DNA of 56,409 bases from Desulfobacula sp. (GCF_014237455.1 NZ_JABZFL010000003.1:1-56409); one strand, 5' to 3'; positions 36,200 through 45,227 are shown, counted from the stretch's first letter. The notes: generated by a model not told the origin, from the letters alone. Program-made: numbers and translations.

Positions 36200-37288
36200 A
36201 TGGATATGATTTCAAATAGAATAGAAACACTTGGTTTTGAAAAACGGTTCCTGGAAAATATCGATCCAGTGGATTTGAATAAATTCGATATTGCCAGGGT
36301 GATGGCTGTTCATAAGGACAGCTATATCATAAATAATGGCAAGAACGATGTGTTTGCTGAACTGATTGGGAAAATGGTTTTTAGCGCAGATTCTTCGATT
36401 GACTATCCCGCTGTAGGGGATTGGGTTTTGGCCACTTTCTTTGATAAAAATACCTTTTCAATCATTCACAATATATTGCCAAGAAAATCACTGCTCAAAA
36501 GGAAAACACCTGGAAAGAAAATTGCTTTTCAATTGATTGCAGCCAATATTGATGTTGCATTTATTGTCCAGTCCATGGATGCAGATTTTAATCTCAGAAG
36601 ACTTGAACGGTATTTAGTCATGGTTAAAGAAAGTAATATCAAGCCAGTTGTATTACTGAGCAAAAGTGATCTTATCGATGCAGAAGGCATTGCAAACAGA
36701 GTCGCAGAAATCCATGGGATAATGCCGCTTTTGGATGTGAAGCCATTTAGTAATGAAAATGAGTCTGGTTTGAATAAAATAAAGGCCCTTTTGGTTCCCG
36801 GGCAAACATATTGTTTGCTGGGGTCTTCTGGTGTGGGTAAAACAACCTTATTAAACAATCTTATCGGAGAATCTGTATTTACAACAAAGACCGTTCGAGA
36901 AAAGGACAGCAAGGGGCGGCATGCCACAACTTCTCGACAATTGATAACATTAGATTGCAAAGCAATGGTGATAGACACGCCTGGAATGAGAGAACTCGGT
37001 AATTTCTCTGTAGAAATAGGCATTGATGAAATATTTTCAGAAATTATAGAGTTGTCAAAACAATGTCAATTCAATGATTGTAACCATGCTAATGAAAAAG
37101 GATGTGCAGTTATTGAAGCAGTAAAAAAGGGACAAGTTTCAGAAAAAAGATATCAAAATTATATAAAAATGAAAAAAGAATCAGCTTATTATGAGATGTC
37201 CTATTTAGAGAAAAAACAAAAAGATAAACAATTCGGGAAATTATGTAAAACTGTAATGAAACACAAGAGAAATCGGGAAAATAAATAA
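36200..37288 (+). CDS. rsgA: ribosome small-subunit biogenesis GTPase RsgA
   Basis: The 362-residue protein has the circularly permuted GTPase order: an OB fold (about 30-110), G4 (LLSKSDL), G1 (GSSGVGKTTLLNNL), a switch with GRHATTSRQL, G3 (DTPGMREL), and the zinc module CQFNDCNHANEKGC near 293-306. It checks maturation of the 30S subunit. It is separated from its neighbours and has a GC-rich double hairpin downstream. Confidence 0.93.
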   Translation: MDMISNRIETLGFEKRFLENIDPVDLNKFDIARVMAVHKDSYIINNGKNDVFAELIGKMVFSADSSIDYPAVGDWVLATFFDKNTFSIIHNILPRKSLLKRKTPGKKIAFQLIAANIDVAFIVQSMDADFNLRRLERYLVMVKESNIKPVVLLSKSDLIDAEGIANRVAEIHGIMPLLDVKPFSNENESGLNKIKALLVPGQTYCLLGSSGVGKTTLLNNLIGESVFTTKTVREKDSKGRHATTSRQLITLDCKAMVIDTPGMRELGNFSVEIGIDEIFSEIIELSKQCQFNDCNHANEKGCAVIEAVKKGQVSEKRYQNYIKMKKESAYYEMSYLEKKQKDKQFGKLCKTVMKHKRNRENK

Positions 37289-37864
37289 TATTCTTAACAA
37301 TCAAAATGCTGACGGGCGAGCCGCAGATTTTGAAACGTTCTCGGCGGCTCCGCCGCCGAGAATGCGGTGCTGACTACGTCCAGCACCGCATTAAAATTCA
37401 ACTTTATTTTCTGACAATCTTAATCAAACCCATTCTTTCATATTCAACTTTTTAATATATAGAAATCCCAAACGATAGTTAATGACTAAGGATTAATATT
37501 GAGGTTTTTTTATATTTGCCAAATAGAACATTTATCAAAGGGTATTGCAGGTTCCACGAAAGCAAGGGCGGCAAGACCCGGTGGTTCCCTTAGTGCAGGT
37601 CTGATCACCTTGCAACGAACGGATTGTCTGGGATTTTTGTAAAAGTTTAACCTGAAGGTCACACGCAAAAGGCCTGGAATGTTAAAACGGCGGACTGTTT
37701 GAGGACATGCCTGCCCGCAGTTTCCGCTGTTAAATAAAAGGCCTTTTGAAACTTTAAAAAATCGTTCAGGCACCAGAGAGTGTAAGGTGAGCAGCCTGGA
37801 ACGGGTATGGATAGAAGGTAGAGGGTCTTTTTGTTTTATATCCGGTTGTTTTATATCCGGGGTG
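37289..37864. other. intergenic region with GC-rich hairpins and a doubtful ORF
   Basis: This 576-bp stretch between rsgA and the convergent YkgJ-like gene holds a double hairpin (37338-37392) and a 133-codon minus-strand frame (37911-37510) that overlaps the YkgJ-like gene, has no recognisable domain and is richer in Arg and Pro than its neighbours. I do not accept it as a gene, though it could be a decayed one. Two direct copies of GTTTTATATCCGG lie at about 37833-37860. Confidence 0.4.
37338..37392. repeat. GC-rich double inverted repeat after rsgA
   Basis: TTCTCGGCGG (37338-37347) pairs with CCGCCGAGAA (37353-37362) and AATGCGGTGCTG (37361-37372) pairs with CAGCACCGCATT (37381-37392); the two perfect stems share two bases. 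Base content differs sharply from the AT-rich surroundings, and no U-tract follows directly, so a mobile hairpin repeat is likelier than a plain terminator. Confidence 0.65.
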
Positions 37865-38290
37865 CTAAGTTCGTGAGGATTTATCCAGGCCTTCTTTTTC
37901 CATGGCAACAATTTTTTGAAGGTCCTTATAGGGAATATCCTTTTTCATGCCAGGACAGGAGTTGGCCATGGCATCCCAGTTTTCAGGATACTTGATGATC
38001 GTTTGGATGAAAGGCCAAGCTTTGCACATATAGGGCTTTACCGGATGGATGGTACAGTGTTTGTTTTTGTCAAAGAAGATACAGCATCCGTCTTTACCAA
38101 GTGTTAAAACATACCTTGACCCTGACGTGTCACAATATCGACCAATAAATTTTTTGGGATCAAAATTAATATATATCGAGATATTAATGATATCCTGTCT
38201 GGTAACATAGGTGCCGCCAAACCCGTTGCAGCAGTCGCCGCACAGCTGACATTCAAAAATATCATCACAGGTCTTAAACTCAGAATCCAT
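37865..38290 (-). CDS. YkgJ-family CxxC cluster protein
   Basis: The 141-residue protein has FECQLCGDCCNGFGG near its N-terminus and KDGCCIFFDKNKHCTIHPVKPYMCKAWPF, the cysteine set of the YkgJ family (putative zinc or iron chelating). Function is not known for the family. It overlaps the recR stop by 11 bases and is the last gene of the dnaX-ybaB-recR group. Confidence 0.85.
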   Translation of the reverse strand: MDSEFKTCDDIFECQLCGDCCNGFGGTYVTRQDIINISIYINFDPKKFIGRYCDTSGSRYVLTLGKDGCCIFFDKNKHCTIHPVKPYMCKAWPFIQTIIKYPENWDAMANSCPGMKKDIPYKDLQKIVAMEKEGLDKSSRT

Positions 38291-38879
38291 ATCTTTTTTC
38301 CATTGCTTTTTGCATGGTCAACTGGTCAATATACTGCAAATCACTCCCCATGGGGATACCGGAAGCAATCCTTGTGATCCTGATCTTTGTTTTTTTAAGT
38401 TTTTCAAGGATATAGGAAGCTGTGGCTTCTCCTTCAACATTGGTTTTAGTGGCAAGGATGATTTCTTTTATTTTTTCAGGGTCCGCCCTTTTAAACAACT
38501 CCTTTATCCTGATGTCATCCGGGCCTATGCCGTCAATGGGAGAAAGTGCCCCTCCCAGTATGTGGTAGGTCCCGGAAAATGCATTTGATTTTTCTATGGC
38601 AGCCATATCGGTCGGGTTTTCCACAACACAAATCAGGCTTTTATCCCTCAGTGGATCAGAGCATATCCTGCACTTGTCTTTATCGCTTAAGGCAAAGCAG
38701 ACCGTACATAGCCGAATGCTGTTTTTCAGTTCAATAATGTCTGCAGCCAAAGTCACTGCTTCATGATTCGGAGCATGAAGAATGTGGAGTGCAAGCCTTT
38801 CCGCCGTCTTTTTTCCAATACCCGGAAGTTTTGACAGGCTGTTGATCAGTTTTAAAATTGGGTCAGGATAATACTTCAT
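38280..38879 (-). CDS. recR: recombination protein RecR
   Basis: The 199-residue protein has the RecR layout: a helix-hairpin-helix (SKLPGIGKKTAERLALHIL), a C4 zinc finger (CTVCFALSDKDKCRIC), and a TOPRIM domain (ICVVENPTDMAAIE, TNVEGEATASYI) ending in a Walker-like tail. It acts with RecO and RecF in gap repair. It lies 5 bases after ybaB. Confidence 0.95.
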   Translation of the reverse strand: MKYYPDPILKLINSLSKLPGIGKKTAERLALHILHAPNHEAVTLAADIIELKNSIRLCTVCFALSDKDKCRICSDPLRDKSLICVVENPTDMAAIEKSNAFSGTYHILGGALSPIDGIGPDDIRIKELFKRADPEKIKEIILATKTNVEGEATASYILEKLKKTKIRITRIASGIPMGSDLQYIDQLTMQKAMEKRYGF

Positions 38880-38884
38880 ATTTT

Positions 38885-39193
38885 TTAAAGACCGGGAATA
38901 TTGAGTCCGCCGGTCAGTTTTCCCATTTCAGAGGACACCATTTCCTGGGATTTATTCAAAGCATCATTGACTGCTGCTAATACAAGATCCTGAAGCATTT
39001 CAATGTCTTCGGGATCAACCACTTCTTTTTCAAGAACAATGGATTCAATTTTCTGAGCGCCATTGGCAATCACTTTTACCATTCCGCCGCCACTGGATGC
39101 TTCAACCGTTTTTGTGGCAAGCTCAGCTTGAGTTTTCAGCATTTTTTTCTGAAGATTTTGGGCTTGTTTCATCATTGAATTCATATTTTTCAT
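38885..39193 (-). CDS. ybaB: YbaB/EbfC nucleoid-associated protein
   Basis: The 102-residue protein has the YbaB/EbfC pattern: a Met/Gln/Lys-rich first helix ([19 protein letters not shown]), the beta hairpin [14 protein letters not shown], and a second helix with [11 protein letters not shown]. It is a homodimeric DNA-binding protein. The dnaX-ybaB-recR order is widely conserved, which supports the call. Confidence 0.95.
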   Translation of the reverse strand: MKNMNSMMKQAQNLQKKMLKTQAELATKTVEASSGGGMVKVIANGAQKIESIVLEKEVVDPEDIEMLQDLVLAAVNDALNKSQEMVSSEMGKLTGGLNIPGL

Positions 39194-39210
39194 GATCCAT
39201 TACTCCTATA

Positions 39211-40902
39211 TTAATTGATTATCTCGCCGTTAAATATTTTTTGGGCTTCAACAACCAGCGGGTGGTTGAAGCTTGCTTGTTTGGCTTTCATTTCATTTTT
39301 TTTTTTATTGTTTCGGGTTAAATTATTATTTTCGGAAAGTATTTTGATGATCAGGGATTTATCAAGGAATTCTTTGCAGATTTTTTGCAGTTCATGCTTT
39401 TTTCTTTCAAGCCTTGTTTTATCAAAAGACGAACCATTCTTCAATTCAACGATAATTTCACTGGTTTTGGTTTGAGTTACCTTCCCTTTTGAAAGAAGGG
39501 CAAACATAAAGGGAAGTGTTTGTTCTATTTTGTTTAAAAATTCTTTCCAGGTTCTTTTTGTGCGACTTTTATTGGGTTCCGGTGACGGTTCTAAGTTTGC
39601 ATCATACCCGGGGGTTGGCACAGGTTCCCTGACTGCCTGAATATCAGTATCTTTAGCTGGATAGCCTTTTGCAGCAGGTTTTTGTGCCGGTTCAAATTTG
39701 TGTTGCAAGGGTGAAAGTTCTGAAGCTGCCCGATTTGGATCTATTGGGTTTAAATTTATCTGCTTTGCAAGAATATCAAGCTGACTAATAATTTTATCGA
39801 TTTGTGCGCCAGGGTTTACTTGAAGCAATTTTAACAGGACCATTTCAATAGCGGTTTTGGTATGTGATGAATATTTGACAATGGATTCCTCATCCAAAAG
39901 GATTTGTAAAATGGTGTTGATAAAACCGCTGGACAGAACAGAAACTATTTGAAAAATTTTTTCTTTTTCAGAATCTGTAATATTGACAGCCGGGCTGTCC
40001 TTGCCGCAGATTTTAATGACATTCATGTTTCTGAAATGGGAAAGAATATCAGAATAAAATTTTTTCAGATCAATTCCTGAGTTGTTTACTTCTTCTATAA
40101 TATCAATGAGCCGGGCACCATCGTTTTTAAAGATTGCTGCTGATATATCATGCATGATCTGCCGGTCGAGGATACCAAGACTGTCCAGCACACGGGTATG
40201 TTCAATCTCTTTGGTGTTGGCTGAGGATAATACCCTGTCAAGAAGGCTTAAAGCATCTCTTATAGAGCCGTCGGCCTCTTGGGCAATCAGGTCAAGGCTC
40301 TGCTTTTTAATACTGAACCCTTCATTTTTGCAAAGATGCTGCAAATGGCTTGAAATCATTTCCAAAGAAATTCTGCCAAGGTCATGGCGTTGACATCTGG
40401 ACAGGATAGTTGCCGGGATTTTGTGTGCTTCGGTGGTGGCAAAGATGAACATGACATGTTCAGGGGGTTCTTCAAGGGTTTTAAGCAGCGCATTAAATGC
40501 AGCAGTAGACAACATATGGACTTCATCGATAATATATATTTTATACTTTGCCGATGAAGGCATATAGGTGACATTTTCCCTTAAATCCCGGATTTGATCC
40601 ACGCTGTTGTTGGAAGCTCCGTCGATTTCAAAAACATCTGTACAATGCCCTTCAATAATATCCGTGCAAATTTTACAATTGTTGCAAGGTTGAGAAGTTG
40701 GGCCTTCTTTGCAATTCATTGCCTTGGCTAAGATCCGTGCAAGAGTCGTTTTTCCAGTGCCCCTGGGCCCTGTGAAAAGAATGGCATGGGCAACCCTGTC
40801 CTTCGAGATTGCATTGGAAAGGGTGGTGGTAACGTGGCTTTGCCCGACAACTTTGTCAAATGTCTGGGGCCTATATTTCAGTGCTAATACTTGATATGAC
40901 AT
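39211..40902 (-). CDS. dnaX: DNA polymerase III subunits gamma/tau
   Basis: The 563-residue clamp-loader ATPase has YRPQTFDKVVGQ, Walker A GPRGTGKTTLARILA, a zinc module (CKEGPTSQPCNNCKIC), Walker B with IYIIDEVHML, sensor 1 (IPATILSRCQRHDL), and a clamp-loader C-terminal part. The tau-like tail is short with a Pro-rich linker (about 395-450). I did not find an obvious frameshift signal making a shorter gamma form, though the tail was not examined exhaustively. Confidence 0.94.
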   Translation of the reverse strand: MSYQVLALKYRPQTFDKVVGQSHVTTTLSNAISKDRVAHAILFTGPRGTGKTTLARILAKAMNCKEGPTSQPCNNCKICTDIIEGHCTDVFEIDGASNNSVDQIRDLRENVTYMPSSAKYKIYIIDEVHMLSTAAFNALLKTLEEPPEHVMFIFATTEAHKIPATILSRCQRHDLGRISLEMISSHLQHLCKNEGFSIKKQSLDLIAQEADGSIRDALSLLDRVLSSANTKEIEHTRVLDSLGILDRQIMHDISAAIFKNDGARLIDIIEEVNNSGIDLKKFYSDILSHFRNMNVIKICGKDSPAVNITDSEKEKIFQIVSVLSSGFINTILQILLDEESIVKYSSHTKTAIEMVLLKLLQVNPGAQIDKIISQLDILAKQINLNPIDPNRAASELSPLQHKFEPAQKPAAKGYPAKDTDIQAVREPVPTPGYDANLEPSPEPNKSRTKRTWKEFLNKIEQTLPFMFALLSKGKVTQTKTSEIIVELKNGSSFDKTRLERKKHELQKICKEFLDKSLIIKILSENNNLTRNNKKKNEMKAKQASFNHPLVVEAQKIFNGEIIN

Positions 40903-40931
40903 CTTATCTTAATATGACCGGTTATGATCAG

Positions 40932-41023
40932 TGGCGGAGAAGGAGGGATTCGAACCCTCGGTACCCGGTTAGGATACACACGCTTTCCAGGCGTGCACCT
41001 TCAGCCAGCTCGGTCACCTCTCC
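40932..41023 (-). tRNA. tRNA-Ser (GGA)
   Basis: On the minus strand the 92 bases fold as a class II tRNA. The acceptor GGAGAGG pairs with CTTCTCC (one G-U), the discriminator is G and CCA is encoded. The anticodon stem CACGC/GCGTG holds CTGGAAA, so the anticodon is GGA, reading UCC and UCU. A long variable arm and the T loop GGTTCGAATCC are clear. It lies 29 bases upstream of dnaX. Confidence 0.97.
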
Positions 41024-41068
41024 GCATTAAATTAATTCAAGGCAAAATAGTATTTTTTTGCAATTGTG

Positions 41069-41842
41069 TCAAGATCTAAACAGGGAAATATACTCATTGG
41101 TAAACTTGTTTTCAGATGCATAAATGTAAAAGGGCGGGTGAATAACACAGGGTTTGCCGCTGTTTTTCACCGAATTGTTTTTTACCGCACAGAGGATAAC
41201 GCGTTTGGCCGCAGATTTTTTTTTAATATGCACAAACCGGATGAAATCAGGGGTATATTTATACCGTTCCATGGTTAGAATCAGATCCGGTAATCGGTCT
41301 GCAGGAAAGATGATATATAATCGTCCCCGGGTTTGGAGCAGCCTGTTTGAACAATAAAAAAGCATATCAATGTCAAGGGTGATCTCATGGCGTGCGATGG
41401 CCTTTTGAGAATCCGGGTTCAGCCTGCCGGAATTTCTTTTTTTATAGGGCGGATTTGAAACGATAATATCTGCTGGGCCGTTTATGTCGGAAAGCCGCAT
41501 GTTTTTAATATCTTCATGAATAATTTGGATAGTGCTTTCCAGTTTGTTGTTGATGATGTTTTGTTTGGCAAATCCGAATAATTCTTTTTGAATTTCAACA
41601 CCAATGATAGTGAGATCAGGCCGTCTAAATGCCAGAATCAAAGGCATGATTGCGCAGCCACACCCGACATCAACGATTTTTTCAATACCCGTTGGTTGAA
41701 TGTGGGCCGCAAGGATGAAGGGATCCATGGAGAAGCGATATCCGTTTTCAGGCTGGGACACCTTTATCTCATGGCTAAAGAAAGGGTCAGGAGAGAATTT
41801 TTCCAATTTTAAACCGGATCTGTTTAACAGATATATGTTCAA
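41069..41842 (-). CDS. SAM-dependent methyltransferase, TrmN6 (YfiC) type
   Basis: The product of up to 257 residues has the motif I region IVDVGCGCAIMPLIL and the adenine N6-methylase motif IIVSNPPYKKRNSG, as in TrmN6, which methylates A37 of tRNA-Val. The substrate is inferred. The longest frame starts at a TTG (41842) and overlaps the DciA-like gene by 56 bases; a later TTG or internal start would shorten it, so the start is uncertain. Confidence 0.82.
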   Translation of the reverse strand: MNIYLLNRSGLKLEKFSPDPFFSHEIKVSQPENGYRFSMDPFILAAHIQPTGIEKIVDVGCGCAIMPLILAFRRPDLTIIGVEIQKELFGFAKQNIINNKLESTIQIIHEDIKNMRLSDINGPADIIVSNPPYKKRNSGRLNPDSQKAIARHEITLDIDMLFYCSNRLLQTRGRLYIIFPADRLPDLILTMERYKYTPDFIRFVHIKKKSAAKRVILCAVKNNSVKNSGKPCVIHPPFYIYASENKFTNEYISLFRS

Positions 41843-42107
41843 GGTGTTTATTAATATTTAAAATCATTTCTTTTTCAAGGAATTTGAGCTGATGTATCCA
41901 GGATGAACTGGATACATTGACAATGAGTATCCCGTCTTTAAAAGAGTCAGGCTTGGCATTCATGGCAATGGGCTTCCCGACAGCATCATCCCAGACATCC
42001 CAGATTCTGGCCATTTCCGTGTCCCTGGCCGGTCTGTATTTGCCGAGGGCGGAATTTAAGATGTCACTGATATGAATCAGTTTGCTGTTCTTGTCTTTTT
42101 TGTCCAA
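41787..42107 (-). CDS. DUF721/DciA-like protein
   Basis: The 106-residue basic protein matches the DUF721 pattern: an N-terminal helix, WDVWDDAVGKPIAMNAKPDSFKDG with the conserved W-VG-IA-A-P-F--G series, and LIVNVSSSSWIHQLKFLEKEM. Members such as DciA load the replicative helicase in bacteria lacking DnaC or DnaI. The role is from the family. Confidence 0.82.
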   Translation of the reverse strand: MDKKDKNSKLIHISDILNSALGKYRPARDTEMARIWDVWDDAVGKPIAMNAKPDSFKDGILIVNVSSSSWIHQLKFLEKEMILNINKHLEHISVKQIRFKIGKILS

Positions 42108-42323
42108 TTGAATATACCCTGTTTTTTAAGACACTTGTTCTAAGTTTATTTTATAGCATATTATTGAATCGGAATATACCCAAAAATGTTTTGGTTTGCC
42201 CAAAGTCTGGCCAATGGTATATTTTAAATAAACATTGCCTTTTGGGGTTGATAAATATAAATATGGTTATACTTTGCGAGCATAATGTAATTTTAAAAAA
42301 AATATATTTACAGGATACTATCT

Positions 42324-43415
42324 ATGAATTGGGATTGGGAAAAACTGAGAGAAAATCAACAGAAGTTTGAGAAGAAGAGAGAAGGCGGCGGGCCTGGCAT
42401 GCCAAAACCTCCCCAGATGGATGAGATTTTAAACAAACTAAAAGGATTTAAGTTTCCGGGGGGCTTTCTGGTTATCATTATTCTGTTGGCTTTGTTTTTT
42501 GGATCCTCCACATTTTTTACCATTAAACTGGATGAAGTCGGTGTCATCCAGCGGTTTGGAAAGTTTACTCGGATTGCTCAGCCGGGCTTGAGCTTTAAGT
42601 TTCCGTCAGGTATTGAAAAGGTGACCAAAGTAAAGATAAAAAGAATTTATAAGGAAGAATTCGGGTTTCAAACTGTACAGGGATCAAGCAATTACAGATT
42701 CTCAAGTGAAAGTTCCTCTCAGGATACGTCCTTAATGCTGACCGGGGATTTGAATGTGGCAGTGGTCCCCTGGATTGTTCAATACAGAATTTCCAATCCC
42801 CGCAATTATCTGTTTGAGGTCAAGGATGTCAGGGCTATTTTAAGAGATATGTCTGAGGCCAGCATGCGGACCGTTGTCGGAGACAGAAGCATTAATGAGG
42901 TCATCAGCAAACGGGAAGAGATCGCACTGGCTGCCAAAGAAATGCTTCAAAAGGAAATGAACGAGGCAAAGTCCGGTATTAATGTTGTTACCATTGAAAT
43001 GAAAAAGACAAATGTTCCAGAACCTGTCCAGAATTCTTTTAATGAGGTGAACCAGGCCACCCAGGAAAAAGAACAAACCATTTATAAAGCAAGGGAAGAA
43101 TATAATAAGGCCGTGCCTTTAGCCCGTGGTGAAGCCAAAAGAGTAATAAAGGATGCAGAAGGGTATGCCATTGATCGGGTGAACCGTGCCCAGGGTGATG
43201 CTGCCAAATTTTCAGCGGTCTACAAAGAGTATATAAAAGCCAAAGATGTTACAAAAAAAAGGATATATCTGGAATCAATGCTGGAAGTTTTTCCCAACCT
43301 TGGGGCAAAGTATATTATTGATTCAGAGCAAAAAAATCTATTACCTTTTTTAAATATGGGTGGGGTAACCCCTTCTTCTAATCCACAAAACAGATTCCTT
43401 AATAAAAGTGAGTAA
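42324..43415 (+). CDS. hflK: membrane protease regulator HflK
   Basis: The 363-residue protein has a cytosolic Gly/Pro-rich N-terminus, one membrane helix (about 49-70), and an SPFH/band-7 domain (about 75-260: GVIQRFGKFTRIAQPGLSFKFP). With HflC it forms a cage around FtsH in the inner membrane. It is 3 bases before hflC. Confidence 0.93.
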   Translation: MNWDWEKLRENQQKFEKKREGGGPGMPKPPQMDEILNKLKGFKFPGGFLVIIILLALFFGSSTFFTIKLDEVGVIQRFGKFTRIAQPGLSFKFPSGIEKVTKVKIKRIYKEEFGFQTVQGSSNYRFSSESSSQDTSLMLTGDLNVAVVPWIVQYRISNPRNYLFEVKDVRAILRDMSEASMRTVVGDRSINEVISKREEIALAAKEMLQKEMNEAKSGINVVTIEMKKTNVPEPVQNSFNEVNQATQEKEQTIYKAREEYNKAVPLARGEAKRVIKDAEGYAIDRVNRAQGDAAKFSAVYKEYIKAKDVTKKRIYLESMLEVFPNLGAKYIIDSEQKNLLPFLNMGGVTPSSNPQNRFLNKSE

Positions 43416-43418
43416 AAA

Positions 43419-44357
43419 ATGAATAATATTATGAAACCTTTATTTTTGGCAGTCATCGCTATCGGTATTGTATTGGTATATAACTCTGCTTATGTTGTCG
43501 ATGAAACCGAGCAGGTGGTGGTCACCCAGTTTGGCAGAGTGATTGGAAAACCCGTAACCCAACCGGGATTAAGCTTTAAACTGCCCTTTTTTCAACAAGC
43601 CAATTATTTCCCAAACAACTTGTTAACCTGGGATGGTGATCCCGGCCAGGTGCCCACAAAAGACAAAACTTATATCTGGGTAGATACCTTTGCAAGATGG
43701 AAGATTGTTGATTCCATAAAGTATTTTCAGACGGTCAACAATGAACTTGCCGCGCTTGAACGTCTGGATGATATTATTGATCCGGCCATGAGGAATCTTG
43801 TGACATCATACCCTCTGGTGGAAAGTGTTCGTAATACAGATCGGCCCATGGATACCTTTGAATCCACGGTTGATCAAAACAGGAAACGGACCCAGTATAA
43901 AATCGAACTTGGCCGGGATGAGATTACAAAGCAGATAGTAGAACAGGCCAGGCCCAAACTGGCCCCGTTTGGGATTGAACTTGTGGATGTAAGAATAAAA
44001 AGAATAAATTATATCGAGAGTGTAAGGCGAGCGGTCTACGACAGGATGATTGCAGAAAGAAATCAGATTGCAGAAAAATATCGTGCAGAGGGTAAGGGGG
44101 AAGCAAGCAATATAAGGGGTGAAAAAGAAAAGGAACTTCAGGTCATCAAATCCCAGGCCTATAAAGATTCCCAGACGATTAAGGGTGAGGCAGATGCAAA
44201 AGCCACTTTAATTTATGCGGACGCGTATGGTGTAGATCCTGATTTTTATGCTTTTTTAAAGACCATGGACGTCTATAAAAAAACCATAAAAAAAGACAGC
44301 ACTCTGATTCTTTCAACAGATTCTGATTTCATGAAATACTTTAAAGGTGTTGAGTAG
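43419..44357 (+). CDS. hflC: membrane protease regulator HflC
   Basis: The 312-residue protein has an N-terminal membrane helix (about 5-24) and an SPFH domain (EQVVVTQFGRVIGKPVTQPGLSFKLPF), with the coiled-coil Ala/Glu region about 200-260 (QIAEKYRAEGKGEASNIRGE). It pairs with HflK. Order and spacing match the usual hflKC operon; hfq and hflX are not present here. Confidence 0.93.
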   Translation: MNNIMKPLFLAVIAIGIVLVYNSAYVVDETEQVVVTQFGRVIGKPVTQPGLSFKLPFFQQANYFPNNLLTWDGDPGQVPTKDKTYIWVDTFARWKIVDSIKYFQTVNNELAALERLDDIIDPAMRNLVTSYPLVESVRNTDRPMDTFESTVDQNRKRTQYKIELGRDEITKQIVEQARPKLAPFGIELVDVRIKRINYIESVRRAVYDRMIAERNQIAEKYRAEGKGEASNIRGEKEKELQVIKSQAYKDSQTIKGEADAKATLIYADAYGVDPDFYAFLKTMDVYKKTIKKDSTLILSTDSDFMKYFKGVE

Positions 44358-44391
44358 CCCTCTCTTAAGAAATAGATAAGAAACGGATTTT

Positions 44392-44429
44392 GAGTATTGA
44401 GTTGAACAATCGTTTTCAACTCAATACTC
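44392..44429. terminator. probable bidirectional terminator between hflC and the small basic gene
   Basis: GAGTATTGAGTTGAA (44392-44406) pairs perfectly over 15 bases with 44415-44429, leaving an 8-base loop. A T-rich stretch lies on the plus side and an A-rich one on the other, so it could end hflC and the convergent AURKAIP1/COX24-type gene. Confidence 0.7.
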
Positions 44430-44445
44430 GCGAATATTTTAACAG

Positions 44446-44541
44446 CTATTTTTTCTTTCTCTGGTGTCGGGTCTTGGCAAGGAGCTTTCTGTGTTTATGC
44501 TTTCTCATTTTTTTCCTTCTCTTTTTCATCACACTGCTCAA
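44446..44541 (-). CDS. AURKAIP1/COX24-type very small basic protein
   Basis: A minus-strand frame of 31 residues starts at a TTG (44541) with AAGGAGG about 9 bases upstream and ends at TAG 44446-44448. The product is extremely basic, with MKKRRKKMRKHKHRKLLAKT in its middle, the pattern of the bacterial AURKAIP1/COX24 domain (DUF1713), related to a small ribosomal protein of mitochondria and some bacteria. It is hidden in a region that reads as noise on the plus strand. An internal ATG at 44529 could be the start instead. Confidence 0.82.
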   Translation of the reverse strand: MSSVMKKRRKKMRKHKHRKLLAKTRHQRKKK

Positions 44542-44663
44542 AAAAATCACCTCCTTATTATACAGGCATAGTTTAATTTTTATTTCAAATTAGTTAAAAA
44601 AGTATTATAACATAATATTTTATTAAATGTCCAATTTTTTATTGGTTATACTAAAGGCGCGCA

Positions 44664-45197
44664 ATGAAAACAGCACGACGCTTTAATAAAGAAGAGCTTT
44701 TAAAGGTTGATGAGGCTGTAAAGGTTTCAGAGGAGATAGTCAATAATTTTTATAAAATGTCCTCTGGTCAGTGGCTTAAAAACAGGTATGATATAAAGAC
44801 AGCCAAAGACCTTGTCCCCCATGAATGTGTTGACGGTCCCTTTGCCCAGGTGGTTAAATATGAAGGGCGAAAAAAAGATGTCTCTTTGGGCTCTTCTTTA
44901 TTCAGTCTTTACAAAGTATGTCTTCAGGACTATGCCATTCTTTCAACAGTTGAAAAAAAAGAGGACCTGTCCTTAGAGCCGTTCCTTCTTTATATATTGA
45001 CCCATGAACTGGTTCATGTGGTCAGGTTTTCAAAATTTAAACAGCGATATGAAAATAAGAATGAAGCGGATGTTACATTGGATGAAGAGCGAAAAGTTCA
45101 TCAGTTAACCCACATTATTTTAAAGCCGGTATTGGTTCCGGGATTAAGCGAAGTCTTTGAATTTTATAAGGATTGGCACAGAGAACCCGTGATCTGA
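44664..45197 (+). CDS. unknown protein with an HExxH motif
   Basis: The 177-residue protein has no signal or membrane helix. It carries HELVH at 114-118 in LYILTHELVHVVRFSKFKQ, followed 23 residues later by Glu141/Glu142 and by His146 and His150, so it could be a gluzincin-like metallopeptidase. I do not recognise its family. The start follows CTAAAGGCGCGCA, a fair ribosome site. It probably forms its own transcript between hflC and fmdB. Confidence 0.65.
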   Translation: MKTARRFNKEELLKVDEAVKVSEEIVNNFYKMSSGQWLKNRYDIKTAKDLVPHECVDGPFAQVVKYEGRKKDVSLGSSLFSLYKVCLQDYAILSTVEKKEDLSLEPFLLYILTHELVHVVRFSKFKQRYENKNEADVTLDEERKVHQLTHIILKPVLVPGLSEVFEFYKDWHREPVI

Positions 45198-45227
45198 ATC
45201 ATGGGTAAAAAATTTGGATAAACCTGC

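Noticed and set aside
37510-37911. 133-codon minus-strand frame next to the YkgJ-like gene
   Set aside because: It overlaps a well-supported gene, shows no family motif and is rich in Arg and Pro as expected of an out-of-frame reading.
40903-41068. Possible signal recognition particle RNA gene near dnaX
   Set aside because: The space around tRNA-Ser is too small (29 and 45 bases) and has no SRP-like fold.
44390-44593. 67-codon hydrophobic frame on the plus strand
   Set aside because: It is the shadow of the Lys/Arg-rich AURKAIP1/COX24-type gene on the other strand, whose AAA/AAG codons read as Phe and Leu here.
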